Of a stretch of 64,000 nt of DNA, positions 35,175 to 43,230 are shown in pieces; the stretch's first letter is position 1; each line of letters begins with the position of its first letter. A model generated the notes under the pieces. The model saw only the letters and a program-made list of their open reading frames with translations. It was not told the origin of the DNA and searched no databases. Source of the stretch: Pseudarthrobacter enclensis (GTDB taxonomy: Bacteria > Actinomycetota > Actinomycetes > Actinomycetales > Micrococcaceae); contig NZ_KQ758599.1 of NCBI RefSeq assembly GCF_001457025.1, positions 186,001-250,000 of the forward strand. The letters run 5' to 3'. The position numbers and the translations under genes are program-made.

Positions 35175-35333
35175 ATGTATGGAATGACCACCGCAGTCCC
35201 CGCCACCGGAGCAGCCGCCCTGGCCTACACCGGCTTGAACGTCGGCTCGTCGCTGCTCACCGCCCTGGGCATCATGCTCATCGGTGTTGCCGTGCTGTCG
35301 CTGCTGCGCAAGAACAGCAAAGCCAGGCCCTGA
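35175..35333 (+). CDS. 52-aa micro-protein consisting of a LAxTG sorting-type tail
   Basis: ATG 35175 lies two bases after the GT2 stop, so translation is coupled. The product has a short N-terminus (MYGMTTAVPATGAAA), LAYTG at residues 16-20, one hydrophobic helix (about 24-42) and a basic end (RKNSKARP). LAxTG-hydrophobic-basic is the layout of class E sortase sorting signals. Here there is neither a signal peptide nor a mature domain, so sortase processing is uncertain. It may be a membrane subunit of the GT2 that only resembles a sorting signal. Confidence 0.7.
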   Translation: MYGMTTAVPATGAAALAYTGLNVGSSLLTALGIMLIGVAVLSLLRKNSKARP

Positions 35334-35340
35334 TGGACAC

Positions 35341-35379
35341 GCCGCCGGCCCGGCCGGGAAGACCGGCCGGGCCGGCGGC
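35341..35379. terminator. 17-bp bidirectional hairpin terminator
   Basis: A perfect 17-bp inverted repeat (35341-35357 with 35363-35379) with a GAAGA loop separates the convergent GT2/micro-protein operon and the GH26 gene. It has no T-run but is extremely stable. Confidence 0.85.
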
Positions 35380-35398
35380 GGTGGGACCGGGCAACCGG

Positions 35399-36643
35399 TC
35401 AGGAGGTGCGGCGGGCGAGCAGCGCGTCCTTGAACGCGGTTGCCGAAGCGGCGCTGCTGTTGATCCGCCAGTCGGCTTCTTTCTGAAGGTGGAACCACAC
35501 GAACCCCATGACGTCCGGCTGCGCGGCGAGGTAGGAGATCAGTTGCGTGTTCCAGGCAGCTTTGTCGCCGCCGGCTTCGCTGGACGCCGTCTCGGCAATC
35601 AGGATGGGCGTGCCCGGGGCCAGTTCCCGCAGCTGGGCGATGCCCGGTGCGAAGAGGTCCTGCGGCGAGACCCAGCCGCTCCAGGAGGCGGACGTGCCCC
35701 AGTTGTAGCCGTCCAGCGCCACGATGTCCACGTAACCGGCGCCCGGGTAGAGGCCGGCAAGGTCGGTAGAACCCCAGTAGGGGACGTTCGGGCTCCAGAC
35801 CCAGGACACGTTGGTGGCGCCCTGGGCTTCGACGACGTCGTGGACGTGCCGCCAGGCCTGGACGTAGTCGCCGGGCTGGTTGCCGTTGACGCTCTCCGCC
35901 CACGGGTACCAGTCGCCGTTCATTTCGTGGGCGAACCGCAGCTGCACGGGGTAGCCCCACGCGGCCAGGGCTTGTCCCCACTGGGCGATGTATGCGTCAA
36001 AGTCGCCGGCAGCGATCCGGTCCAGGCTGTAGGCGGGCTGGCTGACGCCGCCGCCCCAGGCCCAGGGTTCCCACGTCACCAGGGGTACGGCGCCGCGGGA
36101 GCGCACGGCGTTCATCTCGGTGATGGGGGCGGGCTGGAGGAAGTCCTTGTAGAACAGCACGCTGGACGGTGCTTCACCGGCCAGGGCCGCCACTTCGTCG
36201 AGTTCGGCGCTGGCCAAGGGCCCCCCGTTGGTGGCTGCACCGAACCGGAGTCGAGCGGTGCTGACGGTAGGCGCCGGGGCCGGCGTCGTCGTGGTGGGTA
36301 CCGCCACGGTGAAGACGGCGGAGGCCTGCACGGAGGAGGTTTTGGCTGTCACCGTGACCTTGCCAGTGGCTGCCGCCGGAATGGTCGCGGGGGTACTGAA
36401 CGTGCCCGTGGCGGTGGTCTTCAGCGGGAAGGTGGTGGATCCGATGATCACCGTTCCCGTGGTGGAGGCTTTGAAGCCGCTGCCCGTCACCGTGATGGAG
36501 GACCCGGCGGGACCGGTGGCGGGGCTCAGCGAAATCTGACCCGCGGCTGCCTGAGCGGCGGCGGGTTGGACCGCCGCCAGTGCGAGGGCCAGGCCCAGGG
36601 CCGCTGCCACTGCCGAGAGGAGTTTTTTGAAAGTTTTGAACAT
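35399..36643 (-). CDS. Secreted GH26 glycoside hydrolase (mannanase-like) with Ig/IPT-like domain
   Basis: ATG 36643 begins a 414-residue protein with a Sec signal peptide (FKKLLSAVAAALGLALALA...AQA). A beta-sandwich-like domain of about 75 residues follows (ISLSPATGPAGSSITVTGSGF, resembling IPT/TIG), then a Thr/Pro linker and a GH26 catalytic domain. The acid/base Glu is in LRFAHEMNGDWYPW and the probable nucleophile in ILIAETASSE. The family includes endo-beta-mannanases and lichenases; whether it trims the cell's own polysaccharide is inferred from the location only. An upstream in-frame ATG at 36964 is not needed. Confidence 0.9.
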   Translation of the reverse strand: MFKTFKKLLSAVAAALGLALALAAVQPAAAQAAAGQISLSPATGPAGSSITVTGSGFKASTTGTVIIGSTTFPLKTTATGTFSTPATIPAAATGKVTVTAKTSSVQASAVFTVAVPTTTTPAPAPTVSTARLRFGAATNGGPLASAELDEVAALAGEAPSSVLFYKDFLQPAPITEMNAVRSRGAVPLVTWEPWAWGGGVSQPAYSLDRIAAGDFDAYIAQWGQALAAWGYPVQLRFAHEMNGDWYPWAESVNGNQPGDYVQAWRHVHDVVEAQGATNVSWVWSPNVPYWGSTDLAGLYPGAGYVDIVALDGYNWGTSASWSGWVSPQDLFAPGIAQLRELAPGTPILIAETASSEAGGDKAAWNTQLISYLAAQPDVMGFVWFHLQKEADWRINSSAASATAFKDALLARRTS

Positions 36644-36860
36644 GGCGATCGATCCCCAGAATCGTCGTTGCAGCCGGTGGCTGCCGGTCATCGCGCCGGG
36701 CGGCACACGAATGAGCGTAGAAGGCTTGAGCTTCCGTTGATCTGGAATTGAGCAAATACTGCGGGAAAACTCGACGAATACTGCGAAATGTCCTGTTGCC
36801 AGCCCAGATTTGGAACATTTTTGCCCGTTCATCAACATCAACGTAGGAAGGAGCGAACCG

Positions 36861-37241
36861 ATGAATGCAGACCCCGTGGGCGTGGACCCGGCTGTCCTGT
36901 CCCGCCTGCGCCTTGAACTCGATGACGACGAGGGCTGGTTCCTGTTCCTGCGCAATTTCCTCAATCACCTTCCCCGCAGGATCGATAAGCTGCGCCGCGG
37001 ACTGGCAGGGGCCGACTACGAGGTTTCAATGGACGCGGTCCTCAGCCTCAAGATTTCCTGCCAGATGGTGGGCGCGGAACGGCTTGCGGCCATGGCACTG
37101 CAGCTGCAGCAATCTCTCCTGGTTGGCCCGGACGGGGGCTTGTGCGAAATACCGGGCCTTGAGCAGGTGCTCGGGGAGATTTCCGTGCTGGCCGGGGAAA
37201 CAGCTTTTGTTCTCGAGGCGCGGGTCGCGCAGGAACGCTAA
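36861..37241 (+). CDS. HPt-like domain protein lacking the phosphorylated His
   Basis: AAGGAG precedes ATG 36861. The 126-residue helical protein aligns by eye with histidine phosphotransfer (HPt) domains: FLFLRNFLNHLPRRIDKLRRGLAGADYEV, then VLSLKISCQMVGAERLAAMALQLQQ. The usual AHxLKGS reads VLSLKIS, so the phospho-accepting His is Leu. It could be a degenerate HPt that works as a docking or inhibitor protein (as other pseudo-HPt proteins do). It is divergent from the GH26 gene with a 217-base gap. Confidence 0.72.
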   Translation: MNADPVGVDPAVLSRLRLELDDDEGWFLFLRNFLNHLPRRIDKLRRGLAGADYEVSMDAVLSLKISCQMVGAERLAAMALQLQQSLLVGPDGGLCEIPGLEQVLGEISVLAGETAFVLEARVAQER

Positions 37242-37258
37242 GGCTCAACCGCTGGCGC

Positions 37259-37372
37259 TGGCCATCTACATGGACGCCCTGGACGAGTGGTTCCTGTGCG
37301 GGCCGTTCTGTGGCGGTGGACGAGTCGCAGGAGATGTACAAGATCGCGTTCAAGCTGGATGACCTGCGCCCA
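37259..37372 (+). pseudogene. Decayed paaE-like fragment
   Basis: Bases 37261-37308 match paaE codons encoding VDEWFLCGPF (about 41 of 48 bases by eye). Bases from about 37309 match paaE codons for VVDESQETYKITFKLDG further on (near 32597). The intervening roughly 120 bases of paaE are missing and the join shifts frame. No paa gene flanks it. It is a remnant of a divergent paaE relative, not a recent copy. Confidence 0.8.
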
Positions 37373-37490
37373 CGCGTCACCGGTGCACGATGAACGAGCA
37401 GCTCTAGGTTTCCCGGCGTTGCAGGGGACACGGTGCTGGTCCGTATCCATCCGCCGCCGATGCACTGTTAAGGATTCGTCAAAAACCAAG

Positions 37491-37539
37491 CTGCTCCCCG
37501 CAGGTCCGCTCAGAGCTTTGTTGGACCTGCGGGGAGCAG
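37491..37539. terminator. Bidirectional terminator upstream of the GH79-like gene's stop
   Basis: A perfect 17-bp stem (CTGCTCCCCGCAGGTCC with its complement at 37523-37539) and a 15-base loop are flanked by an A-run before and TTTTGT after, so it can end transcription from both sides. Confidence 0.9.
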
Positions 37540-37593
37540 TTTTGTCTGGTACGTGGTCGGTCACCAGATGTCGGCGTGGCCGACTATGGCTAG

Positions 37594-39198
37594 TCAGTAT
37601 GTGAAATTCAGAACCGTAACGGTACCTGCCGTGAGCTTTATTGATTGCTCAGAGGATCCGTATTGAAATCCGGGAACGGTCAGACGTTCTGATACTGGCA
37701 CCGGACCGGAGTCTCCTCCATCAATGACAGTTTTGTCTTCGGCGTCGAAGCTGGGGCCGCTGAGCTGAGTCATCGTCCCGGTCAGGGGCTGACCCGGCAA
37801 CGTGATTTTAATGTCCGTCTGCGCAGCAACTGCAGGATCGTTCTGGTTGACGATAACCAAGCTGGTGCTGCCATCACTGTTCTTGAGTCCGTAACTGAAT
37901 GCCAAGCCACCCCCCGAACTCTGGGTGTCGACGAACTTGCCACCCTCAAGGTCTGAGACGATTGCCAGTCCAAAGAAGTTGGCGCGGGCCTTGAACTCGC
38001 CGTTGGGCTGCAAGTAGGCACCGCCGCTGCAGAGCATCGACATGGGTGGGCCCCCCATACAGGTCAGCAGTGAGCTGTGGAAGCCGATGCGGGTGATTCC
38101 AAGCCGGGCGGCGTTGAGTACGTAGTCCGCCGTCCAGAGAGCCGAAGCGTGGGTGCGGGATGTCTCGTTGGAGCCCGGGCAGGCAGCGATGCCAGTTTCG
38201 GGAAGCCATGTTTCGAGTCCGGCTTCCTTGGCGGCGTTGAGGGCGGCCTTTTGGTAATCCTCTGCCCTCTGATGCATGAGCGGAGACATCAGATTTGCAA
38301 TGGTAGGGGAAGCGGTGGGATCCGTCTTACCGTCGCAGCTGTAAAGCGGATAGTTGTGGAACGTGAAGATCTTTTTCTGCGGTATGTCCGCTTCGATAAA
38401 CGGACCCCACCAGGCTTGGCTGTACGCCCCGGGGCCAGCAATTGCCACGTTGGGGGCAACAGCATGAATTTCTTCGGCGTAGGCCTGCAACTCCTTCACG
38501 TAATCTTCCGGAGTGTAGCCGCCCGGGCGCAGCCCGTTCGTTCCGTAGCCGTTTGGCTCGTTGCCGATCGTAATGCTGAGCAGTCGGTCCCCCAGGATTG
38601 ACTGTGCATGCTTAGCCATGTCAGCCGCGCGTACGGGATCATAGTGTCCCAAGTCAACTGTCAGAGCAACCCTGGCATCGGTTGCCTGCAGGAGACCATT
38701 CAGTCGGTTTAAGTCGTCTGGTCCGACGGCACGAACAGGATGTGCTTTGTCGCCCTTATACGAGCTTGGGGCCTTTTCGCCGCTTGATGTCCAGAAGAAC
38801 CGGCGGTCCACGGCGTTGCCGCCGAATCGAAGAACGGGGCCGTCGACTTCACTCAGGAGCTTCACCATTGAAGTGTTGTCGCGGCTGAGATCCGGATCGG
38901 CGAGGTCAGTAGCCTCAAGGCTGATGCCCGCCATCCCCTGGGGAAGGGAGCTTCCGGTTTCCTGGTCTGAGACCTGGACATCCATCGGTTCCACCTTTTG
39001 CAGCGGGGAGCCTGCTGGCGGACCGGGTTGCTCATAGAAAGCGACGGCAGGAGCGGGGGGAAGAGACCGGCTTGGTGTTGCCGTTGGCGTCGGCGACGCA
39101 CTCGGTGCAGGAGGCGTGCAGCCGGTGAGCAACAGTAGGCCGAGCAGTCCACAAACAGCCAAGTTACGTCCCGAGGTGCTACGGCCTTGGTCTTGCAT
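37594..39198 (-). CDS. Lipoprotein glycoside hydrolase, GH79-like
   Basis: ATG 39198 gives a 534-residue protein with a lipobox (GLLGLLLLTGC) and a Thr/Pro/Ser linker. The TIM-barrel domain resembles GH79 beta-glucuronidase/heparanase-like enzymes: FGGNAVDRRFFW near 122, LTVDLGHYD near 180, SITIGNEPNGYG near 210 with the acid/base Glu, FHNYPLYSCDG near 280 and LETWLPETGIAACPG near 325 with a candidate nucleophile. A C-terminal beta-sandwich-like domain follows. Family placement is by motif only. It is anchored outside the membrane, where it could trim uronic-acid glycans; substrate unknown. Confidence 0.8.
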   Translation of the reverse strand: MQDQGRSTSGRNLAVCGLLGLLLLTGCTPPAPSASPTPTATPSRSLPPAPAVAFYEQPGPPAGSPLQKVEPMDVQVSDQETGSSLPQGMAGISLEATDLADPDLSRDNTSMVKLLSEVDGPVLRFGGNAVDRRFFWTSSGEKAPSSYKGDKAHPVRAVGPDDLNRLNGLLQATDARVALTVDLGHYDPVRAADMAKHAQSILGDRLLSITIGNEPNGYGTNGLRPGGYTPEDYVKELQAYAEEIHAVAPNVAIAGPGAYSQAWWGPFIEADIPQKKIFTFHNYPLYSCDGKTDPTASPTIANLMSPLMHQRAEDYQKAALNAAKEAGLETWLPETGIAACPGSNETSRTHASALWTADYVLNAARLGITRIGFHSSLLTCMGGPPMSMLCSGGAYLQPNGEFKARANFFGLAIVSDLEGGKFVDTQSSGGGLAFSYGLKNSDGSTSLVIVNQNDPAVAAQTDIKITLPGQPLTGTMTQLSGPSFDAEDKTVIDGGDSGPVPVSERLTVPGFQYGSSEQSIKLTAGTVTVLNFTY

Positions 39199-39531
39199 GC
39201 TCTTGGATCTTGGCCGGCTCTCCGGCTGACGTAGCGGAAAGTCCGGTCGGGGGATTCGCATGCGAAATGACTCCAGGATCTAGGCGGGCGTGGACTCAGC
39301 TTAGCGAACCACGGATACGAACAAATTCAATCCAGAGTGTGGACAAAGACCAAATGCGAATTTGTGATGTGCAACTCGCGATCAGCTTGGGGACATTAGT
39401 TGAAGATCGAAGAATGCAATCGTCGAGTATGCTAGGGCGTGAACTTTGACTTGACTCGGGTGCCCGCTCTATGACGCCCATGCCAAGCGATCTAACGATC
39501 TAAGACATGTCATACGGGGGAACAGTAGGCC

Positions 39532-40212
39532 ATGGGGCGCGCATACGGGTGGATGAGAAAGCCGACGGCACGGTGGCTCGTCGGCGGTGCGGCGACCACT
39601 TTCTTGGTCCTTTCCATGTCTCTAAGCCCCGTTATCCCAGCGATTGCGGATGAGGCCACTCCGTCGCCGGACCCTGCGGTTACTGCACCGCCGAGCGAGG
39701 AGCCCACTCCTGAGCTGCCCTTGCCGACGGTTGATCCCGTCGTTCCAGTTCCCGTTCCGGAGGTGCCGCCAATCGGTGAAGTGGTGGTGCCGCCGGCAGC
39801 GCCCAGTGACGTGGCGCCCGCACCGGTAATCCCTCCACCTGGTCCTGTTGTTACCGATGTTCCGCCGCCTGCTCCTGCTGTTACGGCTGCACCTGCGGTC
39901 CCGGAGGAAGTCGAATCGCCCAAGGAATTAGTGCCGGAGCCCACTGTTGATGTAGCTTCCCCGGAGCCTACCTCGGCACCGGAATCTTCGGCCGCGGCTG
40001 TGCCTTCTGCTTCCTCCCCATCAGCGAGTCCCACCAACAGTACCCGGCAGGAGAGTACCTCCAGCCCGGTAGAGCAAGTGGTTTCGGCAGCTGCCGGCAG
40101 TCCTTTGGTCGTACAGTTGCTTACCATCGCTTTGCTCCTTGGAGCCGGATTCCTCTACTTCCGATTGCTTGGGTCGAGGAACCTCCGGACACCATCCAGG
40201 TCCGTCAAGTAA
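39532..40212 (+). CDS. Pro-rich cell-surface protein with C-terminal membrane anchor
   Basis: The 226-residue protein has an N-terminal signal peptide (about 1-40, cleavage near AIADEA). A 140-residue Pro/Ala/Val/Glu/Ser-rich stalk with PxPxP repeats follows, then a hydrophobic helix at about 189-209 (LVVQLLTIALLLGAGFLYF) and a basic tail. No LPxTG-type motif is seen. It may be an envelope spacer. The 333 bases before it hold no gene but probably its promoter. It ends 13 bases before the TTG start of the first GT4 of the export operon. Confidence 0.75.
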   Translation: MGRAYGWMRKPTARWLVGGAATTFLVLSMSLSPVIPAIADEATPSPDPAVTAPPSEEPTPELPLPTVDPVVPVPVPEVPPIGEVVVPPAAPSDVAPAPVIPPPGPVVTDVPPPAPAVTAAPAVPEEVESPKELVPEPTVDVASPEPTSAPESSAAAVPSASSPSASPTNSTRQESTSSPVEQVVSAAAGSPLVVQLLTIALLLGAGFLYFRLLGSRNLRTPSRSVK

Positions 40213-40225
40213 ACGCCGGGCCCAA

Positions 40226-41470
40226 TTGAGGAACGATGATCGGCCAGCTGAGCCGCGCCAAAAAATACGGCTCACGCTGTTGACGCACTCCTACTGGCCG
40301 GAAAACAGCCCGCCGCAACGTCGCTGGAGCGCCCTGGTTAAGGAGTTCAGCAGGCACGAGTGGGACATTGATGTAGTGACGCCTGTAGCCCACTCGCCTG
40401 CAGGCAGACGCAAGGACTTTTCCGCATCGGGTGGAAGGGTACTCCGCCGCCAGAGCGGACCCCACGGCGAGAAGGTACACCGGGTGCCGTTCCTGCCCCA
40501 CGGGCGCAGGCACTTGTGGCGGCTCATCGACCAGTGTTTCTCCGCCATGTGGACAGTGCCCATTGGCTTGTTCACCCGCCCGTCCGATGTTGTCGTGGTC
40601 ACGGTGCCCAGTCTTCCCATGATGGCTTCCGGCTATGTTCTGTCACGTCTGCGCCGCTTGCCGCTCGTTTTGGAGATGCGGGACGCCTGGCCCGACCTGG
40701 CACGCGATGCGCGCCTGGTGCAGGGAAGCGTCAAAAGTCTCTTCGAAGTGTTCGCGGACTTCGTGCAGCGCCGCGCCGATCTGGTGGTTACGGTCACTGA
40801 CGGTTTTGCTGATGTTCTCAGGGCCCGCGGTGTGAAGAACGTTGCCACGATCTCCAACGGCCTTCACGTCGACTCCCTGCCAGTGCTGCCCACTCCGCCA
40901 TTGGAGCGCGATGTCCTTGAGGTTCTGTACCTCGGAAATCACGGTGAAAGCCAGAATCTAGAAACCGCCATCCGGGCCAGTGCGATGGTAGGTGACCGGA
41001 TGCACCTGCACATGGTGGGCTCCGGTTCCCGGAAAGCCGGGCTGCAGAAGCTCGCCCGCGAGCTGAAGGCTCCGGTGACTTTCCACCCCTCCCTGCACGG
41101 CCAGGATGTACTTGACCGTTATTCCTCGGCCGATACGTGCCTGGTGTCCCTCCGGGATGACTGGAAGTCCTTTGAGACAACCATCCCATCCAAGACCTAC
41201 GAGGTTCTGGCTTTAGGGCGTCATGCAACGGCTGTGGTGCTGGGGGAGGCTGCCCGCCTGATTACCGAGGCGGACGGGGGAGACATCGTCCCCAACAATC
41301 CGAAAGTCCTGGCTGACTTGTGGCGCTCCATGGCTGACGATCGCAGCCGACTGGTTCGCACTGGATCGAGCCGCGCCTGGGTCCAAGAGCACGCAGACTA
41401 TGGCGTCCTCTCCCATCGATACATGAACCTCCTGCTGGACCTCGTGGCTCGGGACGGAGCGCGGGCATGA
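40226..41470 (+). CDS. Glycosyltransferase family 4 (first gene of the export operon)
   Basis: The GT-B domain starts at about residue 14 (RLTLLTHSYWPENSPP) and has donor-site signatures near residue 260 (VLYLGNHGESQNLETAIRA) and 340 (IPSKTYEVLALGR), in a 414-residue product from TTG 40226. Starts are problematic. TTG has no ribosome binding site. A good one (GAGGAACG) sits before ATG 40235, which is in another frame and meets a stop after 15 codons. Adding one A to the A6 run at 40260-40265 would join that ATG to this frame. The gene may therefore begin by frameshift, carry an error, or use an upstream start. The stop overlaps the next GT by ATGA. Confidence 0.82.
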   Translation: MRNDDRPAEPRQKIRLTLLTHSYWPENSPPQRRWSALVKEFSRHEWDIDVVTPVAHSPAGRRKDFSASGGRVLRRQSGPHGEKVHRVPFLPHGRRHLWRLIDQCFSAMWTVPIGLFTRPSDVVVVTVPSLPMMASGYVLSRLRRLPLVLEMRDAWPDLARDARLVQGSVKSLFEVFADFVQRRADLVVTVTDGFADVLRARGVKNVATISNGLHVDSLPVLPTPPLERDVLEVLYLGNHGESQNLETAIRASAMVGDRMHLHMVGSGSRKAGLQKLARELKAPVTFHPSLHGQDVLDRYSSADTCLVSLRDDWKSFETTIPSKTYEVLALGRHATAVVLGEAARLITEADGGDIVPNNPKVLADLWRSMADDRSRLVRTGSSRAWVQEHADYGVLSHRYMNLLLDLVARDGARA

Positions 41471-43230
41471 GTCCTCTATACCGAAACCTGCGCCTCACCT
41501 GCCGGACTGTGATTGAGAACCTGGCGGACGATCCTTTTCATTTCATCCTGCAAACGTCGCGCAGGCTCCCCGCGCGGCTTGTCATCCCTGCCGCTCGGCG
41601 ATTCCTTGGGGGCACTCCGAAAGGTTCTATTGCCGTACCCGTCCTGGTCGCTGAACTTCTGAGCGGAAATCAAACGGGCCTGCAGAGACGCCTTGAGTTG
41701 GCGCTCCAGCGCAAACCCCTGCCCCGCTCGGCGGTAAAACTGGCGGACATTGCGTTGTCGGCCCAGCAACCGGGGTATGCCGACCGGCTGCTGGCCGGCT
41801 CCTCGGGTAGAAAGGGCCATCCGGCGGTCCTTGCCAGGCGCCGCTGGTACTCCGGCTCGGTTAGCGATGCCATTGCTGCACTCGCGGGGGAAGAGGAGCC
41901 CGCGGGGGGACGAAAGGGGCAGCGCCAGCGCCTGGAGTCGGAAGCGGAGTTGCTGCGGGGGTGGACTCCGAAGCTTCGGAGCGCGCCCATGGTCCCCGTT
42001 CCGGACCGTGTGCTTCACCTGCTTACGAATTCCCTTCCGCACACCCGAAGCGGCTACGCCCAGCGGTCGCACTCGATTCTGCTGGCCCAAAAAGAAGCGG
42101 GCTGGGAACCACTTGCGGTCACCCGTGTCGGGTACCCCGTAATGGTCGGAAAGATCGCCGCCCGCGGCGAGGATGTGGTTGATGGCGTCACATACCGCCG
42201 CCTGCTCCCCGCGAAACTGGCTCCAACGCCCACCGGACGTTTGCAGCAGCAGGCCGAGGAATTGTTGCAACTCGCCCTCGAGTTCCGGCCCAGCGTTATT
42301 CACACCACCACTCACTACGTAAACGGGCTTGTTGCAAGGGCAGTAGCCAATGCGCTTGGTATTCCCTGGGTGTATGAAGTTCGCGGACAACTTGCCGACA
42401 CATGGGCGTCAACCAGGGGACCGGAAGCCATCAAGAGCGAGCGGTACACCCTGTTCCAGGAGCGCGAAGCGGATCTCATGCAGTCTGCTGACTTGGTAGT
42501 GACACTCGGCGAAGCTATGAAGAAGAACATCATGGCTGCCCGGGTTCCGGAGGAAAAGATCATCATCGCACCTAACGCAGTTGGCGGCGAATATCTTCGG
42601 GAACCCCTCGATCTTGCCGACGCCCGGATACAGCTGGGGCTGGACCCCGACGACCAAATCATAGGCACCGTCAGCAGCCTCGTCCCGTATGAGGGACTTG
42701 ACGATCTGATCGATGCCTTCACGCTCTTGGCACCGGTCTTTCCCCGGCTCAAATTGTTGATTGTAGGGTCCGGCGTATCCCTTCCGTCCCTGAAAGAGCA
42801 AGCGCGAAGGAGCGGTTTAGCATCGCGCATCACCTTTACTGGGCTGGTCACGCCAAATCTAGCCCGCGCGTACCACCAAGCCCTGGATGTCTTCGTGGTA
42901 CCGCGTAAGGACCTGGACGTCACCCGATCTGTTACCCCCTTAAAGCCGGTTGAAGCGATGGCCAGCGGCCGGCCGGTGGTGGCCAGCGACTTACCTGCTT
43001 TGGCTGAAATCGTCCACAACGGTCATACTGGTTTGTTGGCGCCTGCCGATGACCCAGCCGCTTTGGCGGACGTTGTGGCTCCCCTCCTGCAGAATGCCGT
43101 CCTCCGGGACGCCTTGGGAGACGCTGGGCGTCAGCGGGTGCTGGCCACCCGTACGTGGGCCGCCAATGCTGCCGCCACCGTTCGGTCTTACCAGGCCATT
43201 GCAGAAGATCAATCGAGGAGAGCCCGCTAG
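41467..43230 (+). CDS. Glycosyltransferase family 4 with N-terminal extension
   Basis: The 587-residue protein has a unique 180-residue N-terminus with an Arg/Lys-rich helical character, followed by a GT-B pair of domains: LLTNSLPHTRSGYAQR near 182, HTTTHYVNGLVARAVANALG near 280, VSSLVPYEGLDDLIDAF near 397 and PLKPVEAMASGRPVV near 495 (the E-x7-E-like nucleotide-sugar site). The start overlaps the previous stop (ATGA). Acceptor and donor sugar are not deducible. Confidence 0.88.
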   Translation: MSPLYRNLRLTCRTVIENLADDPFHFILQTSRRLPARLVIPAARRFLGGTPKGSIAVPVLVAELLSGNQTGLQRRLELALQRKPLPRSAVKLADIALSAQQPGYADRLLAGSSGRKGHPAVLARRRWYSGSVSDAIAALAGEEEPAGGRKGQRQRLESEAELLRGWTPKLRSAPMVPVPDRVLHLLTNSLPHTRSGYAQRSHSILLAQKEAGWEPLAVTRVGYPVMVGKIAARGEDVVDGVTYRRLLPAKLAPTPTGRLQQQAEELLQLALEFRPSVIHTTTHYVNGLVARAVANALGIPWVYEVRGQLADTWASTRGPEAIKSERYTLFQEREADLMQSADLVVTLGEAMKKNIMAARVPEEKIIIAPNAVGGEYLREPLDLADARIQLGLDPDDQIIGTVSSLVPYEGLDDLIDAFTLLAPVFPRLKLLIVGSGVSLPSLKEQARRSGLASRITFTGLVTPNLARAYHQALDVFVVPRKDLDVTRSVTPLKPVEAMASGRPVVASDLPALAEIVHNGHTGLLAPADDPAALADVVAPLLQNAVLRDALGDAGRQRVLATRTWAANAAATVRSYQAIAEDQSRRAR

